Source: Sphingobacterium sp. UT-1RO-CII-1 (GTDB taxonomy: Bacteria > Bacteroidota > Bacteroidia > Sphingobacteriales > Sphingobacteriaceae). Taken from it: a stretch of 64,000 nucleotides of DNA. Location of the stretch: NCBI RefSeq assembly GCF_026711005.1, contig NZ_JAPPVJ010000008.1, positions 62,001 through 126,000 on the forward strand, read 5' to 3'. Both the position numbers and the translations under genes were made by a program. The first letter of the stretch is position 1, and each line of letters begins with the position of its first letter. Below, one piece after another: positions 8,805-17,479 of the stretch. The notes under the pieces were generated by a model, which saw only the letters and a program-made list of their open reading frames with translations, had not been told where the DNA came from and did not search any database.

Positions 8805-8877
8805 AGCGAAAGACGAGATTCGAACTCGCGACCCCAACCTTGGCAAGGTTGTGCTCTACCAACTGAGCTACTTTCGC
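8805..8877 (-). tRNA. tRNA-Gly (GCC anticodon)
   Basis: This is a 73-base cloverleaf on the minus strand. Acceptor is GCGAAAG/CTTTCGC, D-arm AGCTCAGTTGGTAGAGC, anticodon stem CAACC/GGTTG with loop TTGCCAA (anticodon GCC), and T-loop AGTTCGAATCT. Confidence 0.96.
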
Positions 8878-8888
8878 TTGACGTGGTG

Positions 8889-8919
8889 CAAATATAGAGG
8901 AATTTATTAGTTATGCAAA
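8889..8919 (-). promoter_or_regulatory. Promoter of the tRNA-Gly/tRNA-Leu unit
   Basis: The minus strand has TTTG (8916-8919), exactly 19 bases, then TATATTTG (8889-8896), 11 bases before the tRNA-Gly 5' end. This is a full match to the Bacteroidota TTTG-N19-TAnnTTTG promoter. Confidence 0.85.
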
Positions 8920-9054
8920 ATGTTTTTTCAAATAATAGTGAGCTTTTCTATGTGATCTGGGGTGGATACTTAGTACACAGTTGTTTGCCTCTTTAAATCA
9001 AGACCAAAATATTTTTTAAATTCGTTATTCCTTGTCAAATACTGTTGTAAAGCA

Positions 9055-9537
9055 CTATTTAGAGGAGTTTAACTGTTGAAGTATAAGTTCTGGCTCAAAG
9101 CCTCGTGATAGCAAAAAACGATATAGTTTGGTGCGTTCAGTGAGGGGAAGGTTGTTGGGAGATTTGCCAATTTTCTTTTTGATAATATCTTTTAGCTTTT
9201 CTTCATATTCGTCGAGGTCTATACTGCTCAGGGCTTGACGTAAAATAGGTGGGGAAACTCGCTTAAATTGAAGATGTTGTTTGATTTTAATTTTACCCCA
9301 ACCGTTAATCCGGAACTTCCCTAATGTAAAGGCATGTGCAAAACGCTCTTCATTTAAGAAGTTCTCTTCGATAAGGTAGGCAATGATATTTTCGACTTCT
9401 GATTCATACAGGCCCCAACTGTATAATTTATCACGAACTTCTTGTTGTGAGCGCTCTTGGTAAGCGCAATAGTACTCTGCTTTAGACTGTGCTTGATTTG
9501 GTGTGAATTTCTTTTGCCCTTTATTGTATTCGTCCAT
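9055..9537 (-). CDS. recX: RecX regulatory protein
   Basis: RecX binds RecA filaments and limits their activity in recombination and the SOS response. The 160-residue product has the three-helix repeats of the family, with the tell-tale segments RSQQEVRDKL, NEERFAHAFTLGKFR and GWGKIKIKQHL. I chose the ATG at 9537; an upstream TTG extension at 9552 is possible but less likely. recA is not in the window. The gene diverges from murF-alr, whose start lies 69 bases away. Confidence 0.9.
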   Translation of the reverse strand: MDEYNKGQKKFTPNQAQSKAEYYCAYQERSQQEVRDKLYSWGLYESEVENIIAYLIEENFLNEERFAHAFTLGKFRINGWGKIKIKQHLQFKRVSPPILRQALSSIDLDEYEEKLKDIIKKKIGKSPNNLPLTERTKLYRFLLSRGFEPELILQQLNSSK

Positions 9538-9605
9538 AATGCAAATCTTCAAAAAATGATAGACTTATTGAAAATTATGATGAAATTTGTTAGAGACAAT
9601 ATAAC

Positions 9606-12038
9606 ATGTACACAATAGAATCAATTCTTAACAGTATTTCTTTTAAAAGAAAATATATTTTCGATGCTGAAATGTCGATTATTTCTTTAGCATACGATAG
9701 TAGAAAGATACGTTCGGGAGGCGAAAGCTTATTTTTTGCTTTGAAAAATATTCGGGATGGACACGAGTTTATAGCGGATGCATACAGTAAGGGGGTGCGT
9801 AGTTTTGTGGTGGACCGAGAAGACTTCGATACTTCGGCTTTTTTAGAAGCTAATTTTATATGGGTTGAAGATGTTTTAGCAGCTTTGCAATCATTAGTTA
9901 GAAAACATAGGGGGCTATACACGAAACCGCTAATTGGGATAACAGGAAGTAATGGCAAGACAGTAGTTAAAGAGTGGCTGACCGAGCTTTTATTACCTGA
10001 TAGTAAAGTATATCAGAGCCCCAAAAGCTACAATTCACAATTAGGCGTAGCATTGTCTTTATGGAACTTGACGGAAGATTATGAGTATGCGATAATAGAA
10101 GCGGGGATCAGTAAACCCGGAGAGATGGCTCTCTTAGAAGAGATGATAAAGCCAACTATAGGTGTTTTTACGAATATAGGGACGGCACATAGTAGTGGGT
10201 TTGCTTCAAAAGAGCAAAAAATAAAAGAGAAGCTGAAGCTTTTCAAAGAGGCGGAAGTTATTATTTATTCTTCAAGATATGACATCAAATCATATATACC
10301 AGCAGGAGTGAAAAGCTTTACTTTTGGCGAAGAAAATGAAGATGATGTGCAGGTTTTAGCTGTTGATCAGAATAGTTTGGGGCAGACTAATTTACGTGTT
10401 TGCTTTTTAGGTGAGGTACAGCTATTTGAATTGCCTTTCAATGATAGAGCATCGATTGAAAATAGTTTGATTTGTTTAAGTACTCTTTTGTTTTTAGGCT
10501 ATTCATTAAAGGAGTTGGCGCAGCGGGTTTTTAAAATGAAACCTGTGGAAATGAGGCTTAACTTGAATAAAGGCAAAAATAATTGTTCGATTATAGATGA
10601 TAGCTATTCAAATGATATAGCTTCTTTACAGGTAGCGCTTGATTTTTTGCACCAGCAACAGCAACATGCAAAAAAAACACTCATTCTTTCCGATATGGAA
10701 GGATTGAATGAAAAGTTAAAGGTGAAATTGAAAGACTTGCTACAAGAACAAGAGCTTGACCGCGTAATATTGGTGGGGGATAAATTGGCGTATTTGAAGG
10801 ATTATATAGCAGGAGAGGTGACTTTGTACAGTTCAACAGAACAGTTGGTGGATCAATTAAGTCATATTGAATTTTTTGATGAATCTATATTGATCAAGGG
10901 AGGGAGGCTGTATCATTTGGAGGACGTTAGTAGATTGCTGGTGGCAAAGTCTCATGAGACAGTTTTGGAGATTAATTTAAATGCTTTGGTTCATAACTTG
11001 CAACAGTATAGAAGACTATTAGCTCCAGGAGTTAAAACTATGGCTATGGTAAAAGCTTTTTCGTATGGAAGTGGGAGTTTTGAAGTAGCTAATCTATTAC
11101 AATTTAATAAGGTAGATTACTTAACAGTAGCTTTTGCCGATGAGGGGGCGGAGTTGAGGCAGAATGGGATAAACTTACCAATTATGGTATTGAGCCCAGA
11201 TGAACAGGATTTTGAGAATTTGCTGGTAAATAAGTTAGAACCCGAGATATATAACTTTCGGATATTAAATGCTTTTGTGCGTTTTTTAAGAAGTAAAGGT
11301 GTAGATCGTTTTCCAATACATTTAAAGATCGATACGGGTATGCATCGGTTAGGATTTTTACCAGAAGAAGTTGAAGAGCTAGGGGAATTGTTGTTAAAGT
11401 CTAAAGAAGTATATGTAAAAAGTGCGTTATCACATTTAGTAGCCTCGGGTAATAGAAAACATGATGTGTTTACACAGCAGCAGATTACTATGTATAAGGG
11501 AGTGACGCAGAGATTAAGAGATTTGTTGGACTATGATTTTATAGAGCATATTGCAAATACATCAGCTATAGTTGATTGGAAATCTGCGCATCTAGATATG
11601 GTGAGATTAGGCATAGGTTTATATGGTGTTAATACAGGAAGTGGTAAACTAGCTTTGGAGCCTGTAGGACAGTTAAAAACCACAATTACACAGATTAAAG
11701 AGTTAAAAGCTGGCGAAACAGTAGGGTACGAAAGAAGTGCTACTTTGCAGCGCGATAGCCGTATCGCAACTATTAAAATCGGTTATGCGGATGGCTATGA
11801 CAGACGATTTGGAAATGGTGTGGGGCTGATGTCTGTTAATGGTCATATCGTTAAGACTGTAGGAAGCATTTGTATGGATATGTGTATGTTGGATGTGACT
11901 GATATTAGGGTAAGAGAGGAGGATGAGGTTATTGTTTACCCGGATTTAACAAAGGCCGCAGAAGCAATAGGTACGATTCCTTATGAATTATTAGTAAATG
12001 TGTCGACAAGAGTAAAAAGAATGTATTTTTACGGCTAA
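9606..12038 (+). CDS. murF-alr: Bifunctional MurF ligase / alanine racemase
   Basis: This 810-residue fusion joins two steps of peptidoglycan precursor synthesis. Residues 1 to about 440 are MurF, which adds D-Ala-D-Ala to UDP-MurNAc-tripeptide; the ATP loop GITGSNGKT is at 111-119 and a Mur ligase segment SYNSQLGVALS follows. From about 450 the chain is alanine racemase, with PLP lysine Lys483 in AMVKAFSYGSG and the segment HLKIDTGMHRLGF. The N-terminal SYDSRK-type motif (AYDSRKI) is also MurF-like. The fusion is a known Bacteroidota arrangement and makes D-alanine next to its use. The gene heads a three-gene run with 19- and 8-base gaps. Confidence 0.95.
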   Translation: MYTIESILNSISFKRKYIFDAEMSIISLAYDSRKIRSGGESLFFALKNIRDGHEFIADAYSKGVRSFVVDREDFDTSAFLEANFIWVEDVLAALQSLVRKHRGLYTKPLIGITGSNGKTVVKEWLTELLLPDSKVYQSPKSYNSQLGVALSLWNLTEDYEYAIIEAGISKPGEMALLEEMIKPTIGVFTNIGTAHSSGFASKEQKIKEKLKLFKEAEVIIYSSRYDIKSYIPAGVKSFTFGEENEDDVQVLAVDQNSLGQTNLRVCFLGEVQLFELPFNDRASIENSLICLSTLLFLGYSLKELAQRVFKMKPVEMRLNLNKGKNNCSIIDDSYSNDIASLQVALDFLHQQQQHAKKTLILSDMEGLNEKLKVKLKDLLQEQELDRVILVGDKLAYLKDYIAGEVTLYSSTEQLVDQLSHIEFFDESILIKGGRLYHLEDVSRLLVAKSHETVLEINLNALVHNLQQYRRLLAPGVKTMAMVKAFSYGSGSFEVANLLQFNKVDYLTVAFADEGAELRQNGINLPIMVLSPDEQDFENLLVNKLEPEIYNFRILNAFVRFLRSKGVDRFPIHLKIDTGMHRLGFLPEEVEELGELLLKSKEVYVKSALSHLVASGNRKHDVFTQQQITMYKGVTQRLRDLLDYDFIEHIANTSAIVDWKSAHLDMVRLGIGLYGVNTGSGKLALEPVGQLKTTITQIKELKAGETVGYERSATLQRDSRIATIKIGYADGYDRRFGNGVGLMSVNGHIVKTVGSICMDMCMLDVTDIRVREEDEVIVYPDLTKAAEAIGTIPYELLVNVSTRVKRMYFYG

Positions 12039-12057
12039 TATTAAGAGAGTTTGTGCG

Positions 12058-12654
12058 ATGATAAAGAAAGTCTTTCAAAAATTATTGTATTACCTGATAA
12101 AAGGAGCTTTGGTAGTTGTTCCTTTAGCTGGGGCTGTTTTTTTGATTATCTGGACAGTTGCTTCCTTAGATAATGCATTAAATTTAACCTCACATTTTTT
12201 AGAGGATGAACAAGGAAAGCCATTATATATACCAGGGATCGGTATTTTAACGGTACTATTAGCACTTATTTTAATGGGGGTTATTTTTACGACGCTGGTA
12301 ACTGAACCCATTAGAGCATGGTTAAAAAGGACAGTAGACCGTATACCGTTATTTAGTACTTTGTATTCATCTATAAAAGACTTTACGGAGGCTTTTGTGG
12401 GAGATGCGAAGAAATTTAATGAACCTGTTCTAGTATTGGTGAATGAGACAGGATTGAAAAAGATAGGGTTTCTTACACAACGAGATTTAAGTAAGATAGG
12501 GCTGCAGGATGAAGTTATTGTTTACTTTCCTTATTCTTACTCTGTTGCAGGGCAGGTGGTTGTGGTTAAATCTGTTCATGTTCAAAAACTAAATATGTCG
12601 GCTACCGATGCGATGAAGCTAGTAGTTTCAGGTGGGGTGTCGGGAATTGATTAA
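12058..12654 (+). CDS. DUF502 family membrane protein
   Basis: This 198-residue protein has two strong hydrophobic segments, at about 12-32 (LIKGALVVVPLAGAVFLIIW) and 60-82 (IGILTVLLALILMG). A soluble domain follows that contains the family segments RIPLFSTLYSSIKD and VIVYFPYSYSVAGQ. These identify DUF502, an inner-membrane family of unknown biochemical role found widely in bacteria and plants. It lies 19 bases after murF-alr and 8 bases before the next gene, so it may be co-transcribed with cell-wall genes. No function is assigned. Confidence 0.85.
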   Translation: MIKKVFQKLLYYLIKGALVVVPLAGAVFLIIWTVASLDNALNLTSHFLEDEQGKPLYIPGIGILTVLLALILMGVIFTTLVTEPIRAWLKRTVDRIPLFSTLYSSIKDFTEAFVGDAKKFNEPVLVLVNETGLKKIGFLTQRDLSKIGLQDEVIVYFPYSYSVAGQVVVVKSVHVQKLNMSATDAMKLVVSGGVSGID

Positions 12655-12662
12655 ACCATAAT

Positions 12663-13274
12663 ATGAGTAGCTTTTTAGACCGTCTATTTAAAGGAGGCCG
12701 TGAGGGGAAAGACGTAGAGAAACGAGTTTTAGAAGCAGAACTTTCGTTCTTAACGAGTAAGTTTGATGAGTATTTAGCGCAGCGACTTTTTGAGAAAGAT
12801 AGAAATGATTTGCTTCAAAAAGCATATATAAAGTTTTTGAAACAGATGAGTGTCCTAGATGCTCACACTATTTGGCCAATTTCTAATGAATTACAGCTTT
12901 TAGAGTCATATATAGACTTATATAAGTCTACTTTGGATGAGGCTGTACATGTGAAGTTGACATTGCATTCGGAAACGGATGAGAAGATACCGGCTTTATT
13001 ACTTTTTCCTTTAATAGCCAATGCTATTCATATGGGATATAATTCTATCGAAGAATCTCCATTAAAAGTGAAAATTACAGCATTTGACAAAGTGTTAACA
13101 ATGGAATTGAGTAATAGGGTGAATCACTATATTCAATCGCAGGAAGACACTATTAGTGTGCAGCGTTTTAAGCAGCGTGTAAAATTGATGTTTGATGAGG
13201 ATGACTATACCTTGTTTTTTAATAGCAATAGCAGGACATTCAAGACTTTTTTGCAACTGAAATTTAATAGATAG
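12663..13274 (+). CDS. LytS-type histidine-kinase-like protein lacking the phosphoacceptor histidine
   Basis: The 203-residue soluble protein resembles the cytoplasmic core of LytS/YehU-type sensor kinases. ELQLLESYIDLYKS matches their linker helix, and IPALLLFPLIANAIHMG matches the N-box that binds ATP (usually PLxENAxxHG). The segment that should hold the phosphoacceptor (NPHFLFN in the family) reads TSKFDEYLAQRLF, with no histidine. No G-box, membrane segment or partner regulator is visible. It is therefore probably not an active kinase; it may bind a nucleotide or a protein. It is the last gene of the murF-alr run. Family similarity is by eye only. Confidence 0.55.
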   Translation: MSSFLDRLFKGGREGKDVEKRVLEAELSFLTSKFDEYLAQRLFEKDRNDLLQKAYIKFLKQMSVLDAHTIWPISNELQLLESYIDLYKSTLDEAVHVKLTLHSETDEKIPALLLFPLIANAIHMGYNSIEESPLKVKITAFDKVLTMELSNRVNHYIQSQEDTISVQRFKQRVKLMFDEDDYTLFFNSNSRTFKTFLQLKFNR

Positions 13275-13411
13275 CCTGATTTTATTTTTTTGTTAACCAT
13301 GTTCTAGTGTTTGGTCGATCATGGTGAGAGCTAGTTTATTGGGGTGTTTGTCGACTTATTATGGTTTATTTATTTTATTACTGTATGAATCTTAAAAGAG
13401 GTGGGTTTTAA

Positions 13412-13447
13412 AAAAAAGCTCTAAGGCGGGGAGCCTTAGAGCTTTTA
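13412..13447 (+). terminator. Terminator after the murF-alr gene run
   Basis: AAAAGCTCTAAGGC and GCCTTAGAGCTTTT form a 14-bp stem around a GGGGA loop, with a flanking A-run and a short T-run. It lies 138 bases after the last plus-strand stop. Confidence 0.8.
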
Positions 13448-13587
13448 AACTAACCAATTATTAATCTAAATATGAAATGTACCATATTAACGTGGTCAAT
13501 GGGGGAATAGTACAGCGATATGAGTGCTTTAACATTATTTAACGATTGATCGATGTTTTTTAGAAAATTTAAAAGGGATAAGGATAA

Positions 13588-13626
13588 AGAAACGAGCTCT
13601 GATAATGAAATCAGAACCCGTTTCTG
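13588..13626 (-). terminator. Hairpin after the porin gene
   Basis: AGAAACG and CTCTGAT pair with ATCAGAA and CGTTTCT around AATGAA, with a two-base internal bulge. It sits 50 bases past the porin stop on the minus strand and probably ends the DUF1111-Rieske-porin transcript. Confidence 0.6.
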
Positions 13627-13675
13627 AAACTCTACTCTATGGCGGGAGCATAGCTTCTATCACTAAAAAAATAAA

Positions 13676-14914
13676 TTAAAAATAGGTTGATAGACCAAAG
13701 TTAAAGCCTCCGAGTAAAACCGGTGGGTTGGCAATATAATCGCGAGTACGTTGGTGACGATAGTTGAGTCTTAATACGGTTTGTGTATTTGGCCTAAAAC
13801 TAATACTTCCCATAATACTTTTGGTGTCGTCTCCAATATTATCTCCCGTTTCTTTAAATTTACCTTTATTCCAATCTACGTATTCCAGCCGACAAGCTAA
13901 GTTTAAGGAGGCGTTTTCCCAACCTAATAACTTGCCACGCAGTACGGGTTGTACCACATCAATAAAGCCTCCTTGTTGTTTTTGTCCATATTGCTGTGTA
14001 TATGTTTGTGGTACGTCAACATTAACCCAGGCCCATTCTCCTGTGATAAATGTATTGAAACGACGGATGGTGGTATTGAAATCAAGAGCAAATACATTAA
14101 CGCTACGTTTATCATCTAAATCTAGTCCATCGTCTTGGTATTCGCTATAAATGCCCCCCATATAAGAAATACCGAGTTCTCCGATTTTATTGTTTTTAAT
14201 AGCAAGTTTCGTCGTGTAAAGAGGTGCGCCGTTAGGACTTTCTTCAAAACGATCTATGTTTTCTTTAGTTGCACCAAGGTAAGTTCTACTTTGTTCGTTA
14301 TCGATTATAGAACCATCAAATCCGCTTGAAATATAGGCTTCGTAGCCAAACATCCAGTCTTTATTATAGTGCTTGCCGTATAAGCCAAATCCAGGTGTAC
14401 TCCATGTAGCAGGTAACATTTGCGTAGCTGAAATGGGCCGATCTGTAAATTCCCATTTAGGGCCGTCGTGATTTTGGTTAAATGCACCGATGGGGTTTAA
14501 GATAATACCACCACGCAAATTAAGTAGCGGATTGAACTCGAAGTCAACAGCGGCAAATTCAATGTTTATTTCGCGTGTTCCGTCTTCAAACTCTAACTCA
14601 CTCATGAATTTAATGCGTTTGCCAATAGTAGATGACATAAACATAGTAAAGCGTCTAAATTGAAACTGATGCCCTTCACTGATGCCGTCTTCGCCAAGGT
14701 GCTGCCAATTAGCCTCCATATATCCACCTATGGCGATAGGTATTTTGTCTGCTGCTAACAGAGGACGGTCGTAAACTGCATCCATGTTCATTTTGTTTTT
14801 GACCGAATCAGTGGTTGTACGTTTTAATAAACCCGAATCAATTTGTGCGTACAATTTAGATAGACTTATGCCGCAGCATATAAAAAGTAATAAGAAAGTT
14901 TTTGTATTAAACAT
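13676..14914 (-). CDS. Outer-membrane porin (phosphate-selective porin O/P-like)
   Basis: The 412-residue protein has a signal peptide (FLLLFICCGISLSKLYAQ) followed by alternating beta-strand sequence typical of a 16-strand-like porin, ending in aromatic LSTYF, the usual outer-membrane barrel terminus. Family-like segments are FRRFTMFMSSTIGKRIKFMSELEFEDG and the closing strand GGFNFGLSTYF. It overlaps the Rieske gene by 8 bases and is the last gene of the DUF1111-Rieske-porin operon. A specific substrate cannot be read from sequence; the phosphate name is a family label only. Confidence 0.75.
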   Translation of the reverse strand: MFNTKTFLLLFICCGISLSKLYAQIDSGLLKRTTTDSVKNKMNMDAVYDRPLLAADKIPIAIGGYMEANWQHLGEDGISEGHQFQFRRFTMFMSSTIGKRIKFMSELEFEDGTREINIEFAAVDFEFNPLLNLRGGIILNPIGAFNQNHDGPKWEFTDRPISATQMLPATWSTPGFGLYGKHYNKDWMFGYEAYISSGFDGSIIDNEQSRTYLGATKENIDRFEESPNGAPLYTTKLAIKNNKIGELGISYMGGIYSEYQDDGLDLDDKRSVNVFALDFNTTIRRFNTFITGEWAWVNVDVPQTYTQQYGQKQQGGFIDVVQPVLRGKLLGWENASLNLACRLEYVDWNKGKFKETGDNIGDDTKSIMGSISFRPNTQTVLRLNYRHQRTRDYIANPPVLLGGFNFGLSTYF

Positions 14915-15350
14915 TTTTTAAAGAAATCTTAAGTTCGTTATTTGTGCTGATAACTGGAAAGGTGCGTAAGTTTTTGTTGGCAGGGCCATTTTGTACGATA
15001 CCTCTATTGTTAAATTCGCTGCCATGTGCAGGACATTCTAAAACATCTCCGAAAGCTTGCAGTTCTGCGCCTTGATGTGTGCAGCGCATGAGTAAGGCAC
15101 TATATTCGTTTTCAGAAAAACGGAAAACGTAGATGGGGTGTTGCAATTGTTTATGTTCTACGATAATGTATTTCTTATAGTCTGTAGTCTTATTTTTAAC
15201 TAAAAAACTATCTAGGGGAATAACTAGGTCTGTATTTACTAATTGTCCACTAATGGCTTTCTGTGTTACACAGCTATTGAATAAGGCTGTTGCTATTGAA
15301 GAACTTAAACATGCTAAACCACATTGTTTTAAAAAATATTTTCTATTCAT
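14907..15350 (-). CDS. Rieske [2Fe-2S] protein
   Basis: This 147-residue protein binds a Rieske cluster: Cys90 and His92 in MRCTHQG, and Cys106 and His109 in ECPAHGSEF. The N-terminus (MNRKYFLKQCGLACLSSSIA) suggests an export signal or membrane anchor, so the domain probably faces the periplasm. It lies 2 bases after the di-haem protein gene and overlaps the porin gene. It could pass electrons to or from the haem protein. It is too small and isolated to be a bc1 complex subunit. Confidence 0.88.
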   Translation of the reverse strand: MNRKYFLKQCGLACLSSSIATALFNSCVTQKAISGQLVNTDLVIPLDSFLVKNKTTDYKKYIIVEHKQLQHPIYVFRFSENEYSALLMRCTHQGAELQAFGDVLECPAHGSEFNNRGIVQNGPANKNLRTFPVISTNNELKISLKNV

Positions 15351-15352
15351 TA

Positions 15353-16552
15353 TTATAATGATTTTAAAAATTTCAGCAATTTATTTTTGTCTTCTTTAGC
15401 TAGTTTTTGGTATTTGTCTCGAGAATTAGCCGCTTCTCCTCCGTGCATTTCGATAGCTTGCTCTATGCTTTTAGCTCTGCCGTCATGCATTAAGAAGTAC
15501 CGTCCTCCCTGTGAGTCTGGAGATAAACCAAGGCCCCATAAGGGAGCAGTGCGCCATTCATTGCTTTTTGCAGTTCCTTCTGTATACCCATCATCTAGTT
15601 CGGGACCCATGTCATGCAGTAATAAATCAGTATACGGGTGAAATTCTTTGTTTGCTAAGGCTGCAATAGGCGCATCTCCTGTTTTAAGAGTGGGTGTATG
15701 GCAGCTGCTACAGTTTATTTGTGTAAATAGAGCTTTTCCGGCTATAACCTCATCGTCATCTTGGTTGCGGGGTAGTGGAGCTTTAAGTGTTTGTAAATAG
15801 AAAGCAAGGTTATTTACCTTTTCTGTCGCGATCTCAGGGTCGATTTCTAAACCTGAGTAGACGTCTATGGGGTTGTAAACGCTTGCGATGCCTATATCTT
15901 GAGCGAGTGCATCAACGGTTTGCTGTAAGAGGTCATAGACACTAGCTTTCTTTCCAAAACGTCCTATATATCTTCCGTTTTGACTGATTGAGCCTAAACG
16001 AGGTTGAACAAAGTCAGGGACATCTATCCAGTTTACACGTCCGGAAATACCATCACCATCTTTATCTTCCGGATCAGCAGTCGTAAGTAAATAACTATCG
16101 GGTACAAATTCTAATAAACCAAGACCTGTAACTGCTGGTGGTGTGAAAACAGCATAAGGAGCTCCCGGAGGCAATACTTCGGGCTGATAGCCGGGAATCG
16201 CTCTGGTTTGTAATTGAGGGCCGCCGAGGTGTAAAAATTTATTTCCTGTTTCATCAGATTGGCCAAATCGGATTAAAGAACCAAATATATGACCTTTCCC
16301 GTCGCCTGCATGACAACTTACGCAACTGTTTGTTACGAATAGTGGACCTAAACCTTTTTCGATGGTAAAGACTTCGTCGTTAAATGTACGGTCACCATCA
16401 AGAAAACGTTGATTTTCCTCGTAGGTGAGATCTTCCATAGGTCCATCCAAAAGGTCTTCTTCTGCAGGTTCGCTGGGTTCGAATTTATCGCAAGCCTGTC
16501 CTAATAAAATCAAACTCATGATCGCAAACAGTGCAAGGTTAGTTTTCTTCAT
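15353..16552 (-). CDS. Di-haem c-type oxidoreductase lipoprotein (DUF1111)
   Basis: The 399-residue protein has a lipoprotein signal with Cys21 in LLGQAC. Two haem-c motifs are present: C77-x2-C80-H81 in NSCVSCH, and a second in NCSSCHTP in the C-terminal half. The family segments RFGQSDETG, DGDGISGRVNW and FLMHDGRAKS match DUF1111 di-haem oxidoreductases, which resemble cytochrome c peroxidases. The substrate is not established for the family. It heads the operon with the Rieske and porin genes. Its promoter is a full consensus whose spacer is filled by an operator-like dyad, so it is probably repressed by a metal or redox sensor. Confidence 0.88.
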   Translation of the reverse strand: MKKTNLALFAIMSLILLGQACDKFEPSEPAEEDLLDGPMEDLTYEENQRFLDGDRTFNDEVFTIEKGLGPLFVTNSCVSCHAGDGKGHIFGSLIRFGQSDETGNKFLHLGGPQLQTRAIPGYQPEVLPPGAPYAVFTPPAVTGLGLLEFVPDSYLLTTADPEDKDGDGISGRVNWIDVPDFVQPRLGSISQNGRYIGRFGKKASVYDLLQQTVDALAQDIGIASVYNPIDVYSGLEIDPEIATEKVNNLAFYLQTLKAPLPRNQDDDEVIAGKALFTQINCSSCHTPTLKTGDAPIAALANKEFHPYTDLLLHDMGPELDDGYTEGTAKSNEWRTAPLWGLGLSPDSQGGRYFLMHDGRAKSIEQAIEMHGGEAANSRDKYQKLAKEDKNKLLKFLKSL

Positions 16553-16603
16553 TTCTGTAATTTAATAATTAATTGATAATCTTAACTCTTATATTTTAAT
16601 TTG

Positions 16604-16634
16604 CAAACATACAATGTTAGAATGTGCTAACAAA
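16604..16634 (-). promoter_or_regulatory. DUF1111 operon promoter with dyad operator in the spacer
   Basis: The minus strand reads TTTG (16631-16634), 19 bases, then TATGTTTG (16604-16611), the complete Bacteroidota promoter. The dyad GTTAGAATGTGCTAAC (16616-16631) fills the spacer and touches -33, the classic place for a repressor. It shares GTTAGAAT and CTAAC with the palindrome at 6411-6426 before the sodB operon. Confidence 0.75.
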
Positions 16635-16809
16635 ATATATTTCAAAAATATTTTTTAAGAGATAGTCTAAGCTATCTCTGATTTTTTTTAATAGAAGAAG
16701 GGAATGTAATTAGCTGAAATTATTGGATTAATAGACTAGCTAGCCTTCTTTTGACTATAAAAGGTGGACTTGTAGGTTAAATGATTACGAAATAAATTGG
16801 TTTTGATCT

Positions 16810-17370
16810 TTATACTTTATCTAAGCCAATGCGCATTGCATCTGCTGATTTTTTGTAAGCGGAAGGTGAAATACCCGTCGTTTTTTTAAATTGATTGCTT
16901 AGGTGAGCAACACTGCTATAGTTTAGTTTATAGGCTATCTCATTGAGGTTAAGTTCGCCATAAGTAAGTAGTTCTTTTACGCGTTCTACTTTTTGTTTGA
17001 TGTAATACTTTTCTATCGTAGTACCTTCTTTATCACTGAATAAAGAGCTTAAACTGTGGTAATCCTTTTTTAGACGTGTGGATAAAAAATGAGATAAGTT
17101 CATTTGTAATTTGCTGTCGCCATCATGGATTACTTCAATGATCATTGTTTTTATCTGCTCAATTATTTTTTCTTTTTCATCATCTATGAGTGAAAAGCCT
17201 AAATTTTCTAGTTTTTTTTGAAGAATAGGTCTCAGATCATCAATGTTTTCTTCGTGTAGTTTTACTTCGCCTAACTGTACGTCAAGAGGTGTTAAGCCAA
17301 GTTTTGTTAACTCGGATTCGACTACCATTATGCAGCGTTCGCATACCATATTTTTTATGTACAGATTCAT
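16810..17370 (-). CDS. HMA-AraC family transcriptional regulator
   Basis: The 186-residue protein joins an N-terminal heavy-metal-associated-like domain, about residues 1-65 with the metal-binding pair Cys10-x2-Cys13 (MVCERC), to a C-terminal AraC DNA-binding domain. The latter includes LNLNEIAYKLNYSSVAHLSNQFKK and the end GISPSAYKK. Such short HMA-AraC proteins are common in Bacteroidota beside metal or redox genes. I chose ATG at 17370 over a TTG six bases upstream. It lies 178 bases past the DUF1111 operon promoter on the same strand, so it may control that operon; this is inference. Confidence 0.88.
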   Translation of the reverse strand: MNLYIKNMVCERCIMVVESELTKLGLTPLDVQLGEVKLHEENIDDLRPILQKKLENLGFSLIDDEKEKIIEQIKTMIIEVIHDGDSKLQMNLSHFLSTRLKKDYHSLSSLFSDKEGTTIEKYYIKQKVERVKELLTYGELNLNEIAYKLNYSSVAHLSNQFKKTTGISPSAYKKSADAMRIGLDKV

Positions 17371-17479
17371 TGTCAATGCAAGATAAACAATAATTTTAAG
17401 AGTTTATTTCTGATTTTAAGTAGAAGGTGTTATCTAGTTCATTTTTAGTTATTAAGCGAAGGTTAATAACATAGTAGGT

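Noticed and set aside
8598..8897. Plus-strand ORF of 99 codons
   Set aside because: It overlaps the end of the sulfatase gene in another frame and then tRNA-Leu and tRNA-Gly on the other strand.
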